The notes under the pieces: model-generated
Seen by the model: only the letters and a program-made list of their open reading frames with translations
Databases searched by the model: none
Told to the model about the DNA's origin: nothing
Shown: piece after piece, positions 55,941-64,000 of the stretch
How positions within the stretch are numbered: the stretch's first letter is position 1
How the letters are laid out: each line of letters starts with the position of its first letter
Assembly: GCA_023251515.1 (NCBI GenBank)
Contig: JAHEYQ010000002.1
Coordinates: 74,146-138,145 of the forward strand
Source of the DNA: Bacteroidales bacterium
GTDB lineage: Bacteria > Bacteroidota > Bacteroidia > Bacteroidales > JACABE01
Length of the DNA stretch: 64,000 nt
Direction: 5' to 3'
Made by a program: the position numbers and the translations under genes

Positions 55941-56471
55941 TTAAAAATACAATTCCGTTGACGACACAGTGTTACTCTTATGCAACATTCTGTCATAAAT
56001 AAAAACTTCAAATTTTACAGTATCCGAATGCAAATAGGGCTGCATTAAATCAACATCCAACTTGGTGGTAAACTCTCCTTTAACCGAACCATTTGCGCTT
56101 ACAGGCACAATATATGGAATGCGATATTTAAAAACAATCGTATCATTTTGCTGGGTGTTCTGGTTAAAAACCACAAAAGGCGTAAATACACCATTAATCT
56201 TCTCAAAAATATTAATATATAAATTGTAATGATAAATACTTGTTGAATCAAACGGAGGAAAAACCTGATCAGAATACAAACCAATATCACCATCGCCATC
56301 GGTAAAAGAAATCACCAGATAGCCCTTCTGATCGGTAACATCATTAATAAAACTTTTATATTCAATAACAGGAACTACCGGATATTCCTTTTCTTTAGAA
56401 CAAGAAAAAATTCCAAAAATTGCTATTATTACAAGAATAAAGTATAATTTTGACATTAATTTCAAAAACAT
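55941..56471 (-). CDS. Hypothetical lipoprotein
   Basis: A 176-residue lipoprotein with signal and lipobox-like GIFSC. The mature part has a VISFTDGDGDIGLYSDQVFP stretch, a DxDGDxG-type acidic loop often seen in Bacteroidota surface lipoproteins and possibly calcium-binding, then beta-rich sequence. I do not recognise a named family beyond that. The start may be the ATG at 56471 or at 56456; both lead into the signal. It is 18 bases upstream of the AhpD-like gene. Confidence 0.65.
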   Translation of the reverse strand: MFLKLMSKLYFILVIIAIFGIFSCSKEKEYPVVPVIEYKSFINDVTDQKGYLVISFTDGDGDIGLYSDQVFPPFDSTSIYHYNLYINIFEKINGVFTPFVVFNQNTQQNDTIVFKYRIPYIVPVSANGSVKGEFTTKLDVDLMQPYLHSDTVKFEVFIYDRMLHKSNTVSSTELYF

Positions 56472-56556
56472 AATGATTACAATTGATTATTAAACCTAAT
56501 TTACTCACTCAGATAAGGGCATAAAATTACAAAAATAACTTAAACGAACATCAGAA

Positions 56557-57546
56557 ATGCATCTAAATACTTTAAAAAATAAAATATTCGAAATTCAGAA
56601 CGACACTGAATTTAACGAAATTGCACTCGAAATATTTCGTTACCAATATAATAATAATCATATTTATAAACAATTTATTGATATTAATGATTTTAAAATA
56701 TCCGAAATAAATCATTATAAAAGCATACCGTTTCTACCAATAGAATTCTTTAAAACCCACAAGATATTAACCAGCAACATAATCCCTGAAATGTTTTTCG
56801 AAAGCAGTGGCACAAGCGGAATGACAAGAAGCAGACATTTCATCTCAAATATAGATATCTACGAAAAAAGTTTTCTAAAAGGCTTTGAAGCATTTTATGG
56901 AAACATAGAAAAATATTGTCTCATTGCCCTTTTGCCTAATTATCAGGAACAAAAAAACTCATCACTAATTTATATGATTAACAAATTAGTTGCTGCAACA
57001 AAAAACACTGATAGTGGATTCTATTTATATAACCTCGAAAACCTTGCAAAAAAGCTCACCGAACTAAATACAAAAAAACAACAAACAATCCTATTTGGAG
57101 TTACTTATGCACTTCTCGATTTAGCCGAAAATTTTCCGGTTAACATACCTGAAACAATCATATTTGAAACAGGAGGAATGAAAGGAAGACGCAAAGAAAT
57201 GATAAGAGAAGAATTGCATAAAACACTTAAAAAGGCATTTAAAGTCAACACAATACATGGCGAATATGGCATGACAGAACTATTATCACAAGCCTATTCA
57301 AAAGAAAATGGCAGATTTTATGCCCCCAAATGGATGAAAATATTAATACGCGAAACTAATGATCCATTCTCAATACTCGACAACAATAAAACTGGAGGAA
57401 TTAATATTATTGATTTGGCAAATATTGAATCATGCAGTTTTATAGCCACGCAAGATTTAGGTATTGTTTTGAAAGACGGAAGTTTTGAGATTTCGGGGAG
57501 GTTCGACAATAGTGATATCAGAGGTTGTAATCTGATGCATATATAA
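56557..57546 (+). CDS. LuxE/PaaK-like acyl-protein synthetase family protein
   Basis: A 329-residue member of the adenylate-forming (ANL) superfamily close to LuxE. Visible are YKSIPFLPIEFFKTHKI, the phosphate-binding-like MFFESSGTSGMTRSRHF, IIFETGGMKGRRKEMI and HGEYGMTELLSQAYS, the last equivalent to the A5 YGxTE motif. LuxE activates fatty acids for the LuxC reductase, but no luxC or luxD is here. PaaK-like CoA ligases are longer. Homologues next to sugar or lipid genes are common in the phylum; the substrate here is unknown. It stands alone with its own terminator. Confidence 0.8.
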   Translation: MHLNTLKNKIFEIQNDTEFNEIALEIFRYQYNNNHIYKQFIDINDFKISEINHYKSIPFLPIEFFKTHKILTSNIIPEMFFESSGTSGMTRSRHFISNIDIYEKSFLKGFEAFYGNIEKYCLIALLPNYQEQKNSSLIYMINKLVAATKNTDSGFYLYNLENLAKKLTELNTKKQQTILFGVTYALLDLAENFPVNIPETIIFETGGMKGRRKEMIREELHKTLKKAFKVNTIHGEYGMTELLSQAYSKENGRFYAPKWMKILIRETNDPFSILDNNKTGGINIIDLANIESCSFIATQDLGIVLKDGSFEISGRFDNSDIRGCNLMHI

Positions 57547-57588
57547 AAAAAAGAGGCTGTTACAAAAATGAAACAGCCTCTTTTTTTA
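57545..57588. terminator. Bidirectional intrinsic terminator
   Basis: AAAAGAGGCTGTT and AACAGCCTCTTTT form a 13-bp stem with A and T runs outside, serving the LuxE-like gene (plus) and the T9SS cargo gene (minus). Confidence 0.88.
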
Positions 57589-57602
57589 TCAAAAAGTTTT
57601 AA

Positions 57603-58406
57603 TTATAAAACATTGATTTTTTTAGTAACAATACCTTTTTCTGTTTCAGTTGCTACAAAGTAAACACCTGATTTTAATTCAGAAATAGCAATTTTAGCTA
57701 CATTGTCTTTCACTAATTTTTCAATTACAACTTGTCCAACTGTATTGTAAACTTTTACAGATTTAATAGTTGCAATAGAATTAACAGTGATAAAATCTTT
57801 TGCAGGATTAGGATAAACACTGATAGAGTTATTGTCAGCAGTAATATCGTTTACTGATGAAGGTTGAGCAACTTTAATATTATCAACATCTAAAATAAAC
57901 ATATCATTAGAATTGTTTACAAAAGCAATATAAACATTCTGACCAGAATATGCACTTAAAGATACATTACGGCTTTTCCAAATTGAATCTTCTTTAGTAA
58001 TTGAAAAAAGATTAACAGTAAAATCTGCTTTAGTTTTTCCAGTTGTAGATAGTTTTACTGAATATCCATCTCTCCAACTACCATCTCTTGCAACTGCTTT
58101 CCATGATAATATATTATTTTGAGTTACTGCAATAGATGGTGTAATTAACCAACGATCTGCCGTTGCAGCAGGTGTAAACCAAGATGGACTTGAAGCTACA
58201 TTATTTGATGTATCTTCAACATCTACCAAATTAGCCCAAGCTGTAGGAAACAAAGAAGCAATTTGAGAATTTGGTGTGTTGTTATCATTTATCATTGTAA
58301 AAGATGTTGGAATAACTCCACTCTCAAAATCTTCTTGAAAAATAACTTGGGAAAATGAAAATTTTCCGATAAATAAGATCGCTAATAAAATGTAAAATTT
58401 TTTCAT
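57603..58406 (-). CDS. T9SS type A cargo protein with choice-of-anchor J-like domain
   Basis: A 267-residue secreted protein. Signal peptide MKKFYILLAILFIGKFSFSQ, then a jelly-roll (cleaved-adhesin/choice-of-anchor J type) domain at about 22-180 with FQEDFESGVIPTSFTMIND, DRWLITPSIAVTQNNILSW and VYIAFVNNSNDMFILDVDNI. It ends in a type A sorting domain (ISVYPNPAKDFITVNS, GQVVIEKLV, SGVYFVATETEKG). It is a shorter paralogue of the next gene; the two have nearly identical upstream regions. The ATG at 58406 starts the signal peptide. Confidence 0.85.
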   Translation of the reverse strand: MKKFYILLAILFIGKFSFSQVIFQEDFESGVIPTSFTMINDNNTPNSQIASLFPTAWANLVDVEDTSNNVASSPSWFTPAATADRWLITPSIAVTQNNILSWKAVARDGSWRDGYSVKLSTTGKTKADFTVNLFSITKEDSIWKSRNVSLSAYSGQNVYIAFVNNSNDMFILDVDNIKVAQPSSVNDITADNNSISVYPNPAKDFITVNSIATIKSVKVYNTVGQVVIEKLVKDNVAKIAISELKSGVYFVATETEKGIVTKKINVL

Positions 58407-58532
58407 GATTTTTTTTAAATTTAAATTTATAATATTTTGAAGTGCAAATTTAAACAATATTTTTAAATTAAACTCCTTTTTTTTGTTTTTTTAATAACAC
58501 AATTTGGTTAAAAACAACCTTTTAATTATCAA
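58404..58532 (-). repeat. Duplicated upstream region, copy A (with -7 element)
   Basis: About 127 bases matching 60278-60406 nearly base for base. It holds TAAATTTG (58445-58452, minus strand), an exact -7 element 38 bases before the ATG. The far end, AATTATCAAC, matches the stop region of the 60395 gene in copy B, so the duplication carried the tail of that gene. Confidence 0.8.
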
Positions 58533-58603
58533 CATTTTTCAATATCAAAAATAATTAAAAAAAGAAAAAATTATGAAAACCTTATATTTTATAAACTCAA
58601 AAA

Positions 58604-58627
58604 AAAGGGCTGAAATTTCAGCCCTTT
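58604..58627 (-). terminator. Intrinsic terminator
   Basis: Perfect palindrome AAAGGGCTGAAA / TTTCAGCCCTTT, followed on the minus strand by a T run, 21 bases past the stop of the 58649 gene. Confidence 0.85.
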
Positions 58628-58648
58628 ATCAAATAAAATTAATTAAGA

Positions 58649-60280
58649 TTATTCGCTTACAACAAATTTCTTAATATTCATTCCTTTTTCTGATTCTATT
58701 TGAACAAAATAAATACCATTTTTATAAGATGATGTATTAACTTTGTAACTATTACCAATTACTTTAGCCTCAAAAATTTCTTGTCCAACAGCATTAATAA
58801 TCCTTACACTTTTCAATGTAGAAGCAGAAGTTATGTTAAGTTCGTTTTTAACAGGATTAGGATAAATTGATATGTTTTTATCATTATTTATTTCATTTAC
58901 ATTTACACCAACACCCACAGCAATATCATCAATAATTAATTGCCACATATCAGGATCACTATAAGCATGGAAACCAATATAATAAATTCCAGTTGAAGGA
59001 ACTGTAAAACTACTTACAGAATGTTGATAAACAGTATCATTTATATTTGGATAATCAACAAGTTTAATAATAGTATCTTTTATTTCATTAGTTCTCATAA
59101 AATAAACATTCAATTTTTCAGGATAACCAGGTCTTACTCTATAGTAGAAAGAAAGATTCAAATTTTGACCTGCAGTCATAGAAATACCATTACTAATTAA
59201 CCAATCATCACCAGGAACAGTTGCATTATAATTAAACGCAGCATATCTTGTACCTCCATGAGCTAATGAAGCAGTTGAACCAATACTCCAAGTACCACCA
59301 GCATTTATATTTCTTAAAATCCAGCCATCTAAACTTTCAGTTGTTTCAAAACCCATATTCATAGGTAAAGTATTAGGAGCAATATTAGTTACAACAGTAT
59401 AAGCTAAAGTATCATTAGATTTTACTAAATCTGAAGTTAAACTTACCCAAACTCTAATAGAATCTGTTCCAATAGCACTAAAATTTACAGGAGTAGTAAA
59501 AGTAAAAGTCATTGTATCTCCAATTGAAATTGAAGTATTTCCAACTTGAGAAACAGGAGTTAAGGTTCCTTTTTGGTAAGAAACTGTATAGCCAGTTGCA
59601 GCAGCGTAACCTACATTTTTTAATAAAACTTTTACTACTTCAGCATTTGTTAAGCCATTACCAGTTTCAGGCGAAATCAATGATTGTACAGTCAAATCAG
59701 GAAATGAAGGTGCAGATTCAGTTGCAAATAAATCCATACAAACATAACCACCATCAGTTTGATTATCAGCAACTAATTCACGAATTCCTATATATATAGG
59801 TTGGCCTGCATAAGCAGCTAAATTTAAATATATTTTTGTATAGGTATCTGTAAGAATGGCATTTTCATAAATCTTTGTTGTAAAAGCACCAATTTGATTA
59901 GTTGTAGTAGAGACATAAACTTCAATTTTATCATTATAAGATGGAGTTAAATTAGCAGCATAAAAAGAAATAGTATTTCCAGCTGTTAAAGTAATTTGTG
60001 GTGTAATCAACCAACTATCATTTTGTGCAGCTCCACCATCACTATAAGTAATTGCAGCTACTCGGTTGCCTCCACCTGTAGGTGCAGTAACTGTGCCTGA
60101 TCCTGTCCAGCTGTTTAATGCAGAACCAACAGTATCAACTCTCCAGCCTGTACCACCATCAGTCATAATTTTTGTCCAACCAGTTGGAGGAAATACAGCA
60201 CCTTCAAAAGATTCATTTAATTGAGCAAAAATACTAGAACTTACCAGTAAAAATGCTACGATAATGTAAAGTTTTTTCAT
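58649..60280 (-). CDS. T9SS type A cargo protein with two jelly-roll adhesin-like domains
   Basis: A 543-residue secreted protein. Signal peptide MKKLYIIVAFLLVSSSIFAQ; a first choice-of-anchor J/cleaved-adhesin domain (about 22-185) with ESFEGAVFPPTGWTKI and DSWLITPQITLTAGNTISFY; a CARDB/APHP-like beta domain (about 190-300, LTVQSLISPETGNGLTNAEV); a second jelly roll (about 305-455) with DDWLISNGISMTAGQNLNLS; and a type A sorting domain (ISIYPNPVKNELNITS, GIYFVQIESEKGMN). Similar gingipain-adhesin-type domains mediate surface binding. It shares promoter region and ends with the 57603 gene, indicating a local duplication followed by domain loss or gain. Confidence 0.87.
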   Translation of the reverse strand: MKKLYIIVAFLLVSSSIFAQLNESFEGAVFPPTGWTKIMTDGGTGWRVDTVGSALNSWTGSGTVTAPTGGGNRVAAITYSDGGAAQNDSWLITPQITLTAGNTISFYAANLTPSYNDKIEVYVSTTTNQIGAFTTKIYENAILTDTYTKIYLNLAAYAGQPIYIGIRELVADNQTDGGYVCMDLFATESAPSFPDLTVQSLISPETGNGLTNAEVVKVLLKNVGYAAATGYTVSYQKGTLTPVSQVGNTSISIGDTMTFTFTTPVNFSAIGTDSIRVWVSLTSDLVKSNDTLAYTVVTNIAPNTLPMNMGFETTESLDGWILRNINAGGTWSIGSTASLAHGGTRYAAFNYNATVPGDDWLISNGISMTAGQNLNLSFYYRVRPGYPEKLNVYFMRTNEIKDTIIKLVDYPNINDTVYQHSVSSFTVPSTGIYYIGFHAYSDPDMWQLIIDDIAVGVGVNVNEINNDKNISIYPNPVKNELNITSASTLKSVRIINAVGQEIFEAKVIGNSYKVNTSSYKNGIYFVQIESEKGMNIKKFVVSE

Positions 60281-60406
60281 GATTTTTTTTAAATTTAAAT
60301 TTATAATATTTTGAAATGCAAATTTAAACAATATTTTTTAATTAGTATGCTTTTTTTTGATTTTTAATAACACAATTAGGTTAAAAACAACCGTTTAATT
60401 ATCAAT
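60278..60406 (-). repeat. Duplicated upstream region, copy B (with -7 element)
   Basis: Partner of 58404-58532. TAAATTTG lies at 60319-60326 (minus strand), at the same 38-base distance from the ATG. Its far end overlaps the last codons and stop of the 60395 gene, so this is probably the original locus. Confidence 0.8.
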
Positions 60407-60805
60407 ACCTTCCAAAGCTTCTCTTCTATTTTCTAACCTATTTTCTTTTATTTTTTCTTTTTGTTTCTCTATAGTTTCCAGATATTTTTGATATTGTTCT
60501 TCTGAAATTATTTTTTTGATTTCTGTATTCTGATTATCTTTAATAACTTGAATTTCAGCAAATTTATCACCGCGTTTTGTTGGTTTTGTTGAACGTAATT
60601 CTTTTAATTTTACAATAGAAACTAAGAGTACTTTTTCAACATTAAGCTGCTGATCTTGTGTTAAATTACAGGCTTTGGTCAAAATTTTAGTCTGATTTTT
60701 TGCTCTTTCTTCAGGTGTTTTTGTATTTTGCATTTCCTGCTGAGCAAATGTAAAATTGCTGATAAATAATATCAGAATTAATCCAATAAATTTTAAAGTC
60801 TTCAT
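60395..60805 (-). CDS. Small exported protein, Spy/CpxP-like in character
   Basis: A 136-residue exported protein: signal MKTLKFIGLILILFISNFTFA, then a highly charged, all-helical mature part with NLTQDQQLNVEKVLLVSIVK and ISEEQYQKYLETIEKQKEKI. The pattern LTxxQ...ISxEQYxKY is common in small Bacteroidota periplasmic proteins resembling Spy/CpxP chaperones; the function is not established. An ATG at 60811 would add two residues. Its 3' end lies inside the duplicated region upstream of the T9SS gene. Confidence 0.65.
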   Translation of the reverse strand: MKTLKFIGLILILFISNFTFAQQEMQNTKTPEERAKNQTKILTKACNLTQDQQLNVEKVLLVSIVKLKELRSTKPTKRGDKFAEIQVIKDNQNTEIKKIISEEQYQKYLETIEKQKEKIKENRLENRREALEGIDN

Positions 60806-60879
60806 AAACATATTTATTAATTATTTTACTTTTTAGATTAAAGAATAAACCTAAAGTTTAAATAGCAAATGTAAAAAAT

Positions 60880-61257
60880 TTATTTTTTGAAGTTTTGAAG
60901 CTCAACAGCTTCGAAAACAGCGAATAAAATATAGAAAAGAAAAAACCAGATGATAAAAGGAATCGCATCAGTTTTATGAGTAAAAACATACAATAATAAT
61001 ACTATCAAAAGCAACATCAGTTTTGAAAAAGTAATCAACATATAATTTGTAGTAAACTTTGCAAAACTTTTTTCAGAACCTTTAAGAAGCAGATAATGAG
61101 TTAATAATGTGATTGCAAAAAATAAGGGCAACATAAACAGAAGTGCAGGTGTAATAAAAGTAGCAGGTAATAGAAATTTTGATAATAATGCAACTATAAA
61201 AAGGATTATAGTAAGAACTAAAAGCTTCTTTACAAATTTTTGAAATATAAGGTTCAT
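60880..61257 (-). CDS. Small membrane protein, possible AtpI-like assembly factor
   Basis: A 125-residue protein with four hydrophobic helices (about 10-30, 36-56, 72-92, 98-118) and a YMLITFSKLMLLLIVLLLYV core. In Bacteroidota a protein of this type follows atpZ and precedes atpB of the F1Fo ATP synthase operon, and is often taken as an AtpI relative. Here it follows the AtpZ-like gene with a one-base overlap, but no atp structural gene comes next. The assignment is from position and topology only. Confidence 0.6.
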   Translation of the reverse strand: MNLIFQKFVKKLLVLTIILFIVALLSKFLLPATFITPALLFMLPLFFAITLLTHYLLLKGSEKSFAKFTTNYMLITFSKLMLLLIVLLLYVFTHKTDAIPFIIWFFLFYILFAVFEAVELQNFKK

Positions 61258-61472
61258 TATTTTTTAATAAAGTCTTTAATAACGTAAAATATTGCTAATA
61301 AAACAGATAACAATGAAAAGATTAATGTAAAAATAGGTTTTCCGTTAGTAAGAAATTCATCAAGTTTAACTCCAGCAAAAACTCCTAAAAGAATAATAAA
61401 AATCATTTGAAAAGCTATAGATGAATACTTTACGTAATCATTAAGAGAATTCTTAGGATTTTTCAGTTTCAT
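61257..61472 (-). CDS. AtpZ/AtpI-family protein
   Basis: A 71-residue protein with two membrane helices: YVKYSSIAFQMIFIILLGVF and IFTLIFSLLSVLLAIFYVIK, with GVKLDEFL between them, which fits the AtpZ/AtpI family (small factors thought to help Fo assembly or magnesium/calcium supply). It overlaps the bactofilin gene by 20 bases and the next membrane protein by one, so the three are one transcript. Confidence 0.78.
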   Translation of the reverse strand: MKLKNPKNSLNDYVKYSSIAFQMIFIILLGVFAGVKLDEFLTNGKPIFTLIFSLLSVLLAIFYVIKDFIKK

Positions 61473-61842
61473 CTTTTGCGTTAAACAAGTGGATATTTTT
61501 GCCGCTATTCATATTGCATGAACCAGAAAACTGAGCACCTGGCTCAATTGAGAGTTTATTAACTGTAATGTCACCTACAAGCTTAGATGTGCTTTTTAAC
61601 GATAACATTTCCAATACATTAACATTAGCTTTTACACTTCCTGAAAAATCTGCATTTTGGCAAACGATTTCGCCTTCAACAGAACCAGTAGCTCCAATTA
61701 CAAGTTTGCCTTTGGCATTTATTGTTCCTATTAAGGTGCCATCTATTCTGAAATCGCCATTTGCACTAATTTCACCTTTTACTAAAGTTCCGGCTCCCAA
61801 TATATTAATAGAGGAGGAATCAATTTCATTAACTTTTGCCAT
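61453..61842 (-). CDS. Bactofilin (polymer-forming cytoskeletal protein)
   Basis: A 129-residue bactofilin that self-assembles into filaments without nucleotide. Disordered ends flank a right-handed beta-helix core (about 12-110): NILGAGTLVKGEISANGDFR, IDGTLIGTINAKGKLVIG and ATGSVEGEIVCQNADFSGSV show the regular I-x-G/G-x-I pattern. In other bacteria bactofilins place cell-wall enzymes or motility parts. Its own -7 element lies in the gap after the SprE-like gene. Confidence 0.92.
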   Translation of the reverse strand: MAKVNEIDSSSINILGAGTLVKGEISANGDFRIDGTLIGTINAKGKLVIGATGSVEGEIVCQNADFSGSVKANVNVLEMLSLKSTSKLVGDITVNKLSIEPGAQFSGSCNMNSGKNIHLFNAKDETEKS

Positions 61843-61872
61843 TGCTCTGATTTTTTAATTACAAACAAAATA

Positions 61873-61880
61873 CAAACCTA
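61873..61880 (-). promoter_or_regulatory. -7 promoter element for the bactofilin operon
   Basis: TAGGTTTG on the minus strand is an exact TAnnTTTG match 30 bases before the bactofilin ATG, between it and the SprE-like gene. Confidence 0.5.
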
Positions 61881-61916
61881 CATCTTTTTTATTAAAAAAC
61901 AAAATTTTTCTGTTTT

Positions 61917-64000
61917 CTATTTTGTTTTTAAGTAGATACTATTGAAAAAACTCTGATAACCTTCTATATCTTTTAACTTCATAAAAACATTAAAATTTTC
62001 AGTTGAAATCACATTATCAATGGGATTGGCATTTGTTAAGGATGAATAAATGTAATCGTTGCCCTTAATTGCATTGTAATACAACATTGCATCTTCTGCA
62101 GTAGTAAATTGCGTAACAGATATAATATGAGTATTTTGATTATAGATAAAACTATTTATTTCTAAATTTTTTGCTGAATAAAATTTCCTGTTGAAATCAG
62201 AAATTTTTATTTTCAATACATTTATATTCACTTTACTTGCATCCACCATCAGAACAAAAAAATGTGCTGCTGATTCTTTAAAGCTATATGCTGACATCAA
62301 GGTTGTTGGCTCTTGATCTAAAATTGGAGCTTTAATAGTATCAGCTATAGATGCTTTATTGGAATTTGCCAAATCTTTTTTAACCTTTTCGTTTTCTATC
62401 TCCATTTTCTTCTCATTAGAAACTTTAGATTTCTCTTCCTTTTTGGTGTTTTTAGACTTAGATTTATCAACATTTTCTGTTATCGTTCCTCCTCCAGACA
62501 AACTCACATCACCTTTTTTAAGATATTCCAATACCATTTGTGCAAGTGGAACAATTTCATGGGTTGGATATTTTGAAATTAAATTATTCAGCCCACTTAT
62601 TAAAGAATCTTTACCCAAAATCTTACCTTTAGATAAAGCTTTAAGATATTCGAACTTGGGATATATTGGTGTTATTTTAAACTTTTCGGTTGCAATCTGA
62701 TGATTAGCAATCACTTTATTATAATTACCTAAAATAAATTCTTTGTAAGTTTCTTCATAAAGCAAATTTACTTCATTATTTTTAGCTCTGATTTCTTTAT
62801 AATAATTTGGATCAGAAATAATTTTAGCATAGTCACTTTCAGGATATTGTGATAGAATCAATCCTTTATAGTAATCACGTTTGGTATTATTGTTCAAATC
62901 ACTATAAATTCTATATAATTGATAATAAGATTTCAGCGTATTCTTACCTTTAGGAAATCTATAAAGAAGTGTATCAAATGTTTGTTGAGATTTACGTAAA
63001 TCTTTTAAACCTTCATAATAGATATAACCTGCATTAAATAATGCTTCTTCAACTTTTTCTTTTGATTTTAGCATTTTTTCTTCAGTAAGTGGCAGATTTT
63101 TCAGATAATAATTTTTACTTTTCGGATTAGTAGCATTTTTCAAAGTATCTTTGGTATCTATCTGATTTTCTTCATCAGTCAATTCAGTTTTTTGATCTCC
63201 ATAATCAAAAGTTTGTTTATTACTAATTCGCCAAAGATCTTCCAATTTTCGTTTTCCCCATTTTTTACCAAATTCAGAAAAACCAAAACTCATGGTTGAA
63301 GGATTATAAAAATACCATTCACCTACAGCATTTTGTCCCCCATTATTTGTGCCGGGTCGTTGATTAGAATTCTGTTGCAAAACATTTAATGCCATTCTAT
63401 TGGCATTTTCTTCCTCTTTTTGCAATCGTTCTTCTTTCAATATCTGAGCAATTACGTTATTAATTTTCATATCTCTGGCATCAGGTTTCATCATAGCCAT
63501 AGCTTGCAAACTGTCCTGAACCTTAACTACTTGTATATTTTTTACCAATTCATTTAACACATTGGCTTTACTTTTTATCAATTCATAATTTGGAAAATCC
63601 TTTGGCAGAAACATAACAGTACTATCATAATATGCCTGAGCATTTTCATAATCAGGTAATTCGAAATAAATATCCGCTAATTTCAATGCAGAAATTGCTT
63701 TTTGGTAATTATTTCCTGCACTATTGCTTACAGAAAGTTTTAGAAATTTTATTCCATTTTCATAATCTTTATTTTTTAATGCAACCTCAGCCATTGCATA
63801 ATAAATCTGATCGAGAAATTCTTTATTTTTCTGATCTTTAAGCATTTTGGTAAGTTTTTTCAACAGGTCTTTACTATCGCCACTTGATGCATCATAACAC
63901 ATTGCAAGACTGATTTTTGCATTAAATGCCATTTCGTAAGGCGGATTTTTCTTGATTACTTTTTTGTAAAGATCAGTCGCTTTATTAAGTTCACCGGTTT
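61917..64000 (-). CDS. SprE/PorW-like TPR protein of T9SS and gliding, partial (N-terminus beyond window)
   Basis: The reading frame is open through base 64000, so the start is missing; about 694 codons are present. The ATG at 63932 is internal because the bases before it continue a TPR (ATDLYKKVIKKNPPYEMAF). Many TPRs fill the N-terminal part. A block GEWYFYNPSTMSFGFSEFGK followed by KWGKRKLEDLWRISNK is, to my knowledge, characteristic of SprE/PorW, an outer-membrane-associated part of the T9SS needed for secretion and gliding in Flavobacterium and Porphyromonas. A Lys/Asn/Ser-rich linker (near 62350-62500) precedes a C-terminal domain ending YQSFFNSIYLKTK. Its presence fits the four T9SS cargo genes here. 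Confidence 0.85.
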   Translation of the reverse strand, partial: TGELNKATDLYKKVIKKNPPYEMAFNAKISLAMCYDASSGDSKDLLKKLTKMLKDQKNKEFLDQIYYAMAEVALKNKDYENGIKFLKLSVSNSAGNNYQKAISALKLADIYFELPDYENAQAYYDSTVMFLPKDFPNYELIKSKANVLNELVKNIQVVKVQDSLQAMAMMKPDARDMKINNVIAQILKEERLQKEEENANRMALNVLQQNSNQRPGTNNGGQNAVGEWYFYNPSTMSFGFSEFGKKWGKRKLEDLWRISNKQTFDYGDQKTELTDEENQIDTKDTLKNATNPKSKNYYLKNLPLTEEKMLKSKEKVEEALFNAGYIYYEGLKDLRKSQQTFDTLLYRFPKGKNTLKSYYQLYRIYSDLNNNTKRDYYKGLILSQYPESDYAKIISDPNYYKEIRAKNNEVNLLYEETYKEFILGNYNKVIANHQIATEKFKITPIYPKFEYLKALSKGKILGKDSLISGLNNLISKYPTHEIVPLAQMVLEYLKKGDVSLSGGGTITENVDKSKSKNTKKEEKSKVSNEKKMEIENEKVKKDLANSNKASIADTIKAPILDQEPTTLMSAYSFKESAAHFFVLMVDASKVNINVLKIKISDFNRKFYSAKNLEINSFIYNQNTHIISVTQFTTAEDAMLYYNAIKGNDYIYSSLTNANPIDNVISTENFNVFMKLKDIEGYQSFFNSIYLKTK

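Overview
The window is chromosomal DNA from an AT-rich member of the Bacteroidota. The evidence for this is: several genes preceded by the phylum's TAnnTTTG -7 promoter element; secreted proteins ending in type IX secretion (T9SS) type A or type B sorting domains; a SprE/PorW-like TPR protein next to a bactofilin; a Bacteroidota-type HU protein; a bacterial geranylgeranylglyceryl phosphate synthase; and a glycine-lipid acyltransferase pair. The order within the phylum cannot be fixed from this sequence. No rRNA, tRNA, CRISPR array, insertion sequence or prophage is evident. Most genes are ordinary core genome.

Layout. 1-3602 (minus): a truncated YidE/AspT-type transporter, an unknown lipoprotein and a hexapeptide acyltransferase. 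3774-9760 (plus): a lytic transglycosylase with LysM domains, two SGNH-fold proteins and an MBOAT O-acyltransferase, a plausible cell-wall or exopolysaccharide O-acetylation unit. 9845-11577: a PhoB/PhoR-like two-component pair. 11578-13702 (minus): GGGP synthase, an EamA transporter and an HU-like protein. 14162-18348: S-adenosylhomocysteinase, a Rieske-like lipoprotein (minus) and a T9SS type B Ig-repeat protein. 18431-35042 (minus): a complete dcw division/cell-wall cluster (mraZ, rsmH, ftsL, ftsI, murE, mraY, murD, ftsW, murG, murC, ftsQ, ftsA, ftsZ, then a YqeY-like gene), with a small carboxymuconolactone-decarboxylase-fold gene inserted between murG and murC. 35415-37856 (plus): glsA-like and glsB-like acyltransferases and engB. 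37897-39860 (minus): a biotin carrier and a carboxyltransferase. 40233-45799 (plus): dut, a sugar nucleotidyltransferase, a TPR lipoprotein, a DUF4292 lipoprotein and an EnvC-like protein. 46120-54687: a giant 2855-residue repeat adhesin. 54938-55245: a seven-unit array of 41-bp hairpin repeats. 55392-64000: mostly minus-strand genes, including an AhpD-like protein, two paralogous T9SS cargo proteins, AtpZ/AtpI-like membrane proteins, a bactofilin and a 5'-truncated SprE-like gene; a LuxE-like gene lies on the plus strand.

Much of the window concerns the envelope: peptidoglycan precursor synthesis (MurE carries the DNPR motif associated with meso-diaminopimelate), septal synthesis, murein hydrolysis and its control, probable O-acylation, unusual lipids, and T9SS with at least four cargo proteins. 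The observations most worth a second look are the 41-bp hairpin array, the MltD-SGNH-SGNH-MBOAT cluster, the foreign gene inside the dcw cluster, the recent 516-bp internal duplication in the giant adhesin, and two cargo genes that share a duplicated promoter region carrying the tail of a neighbouring gene.
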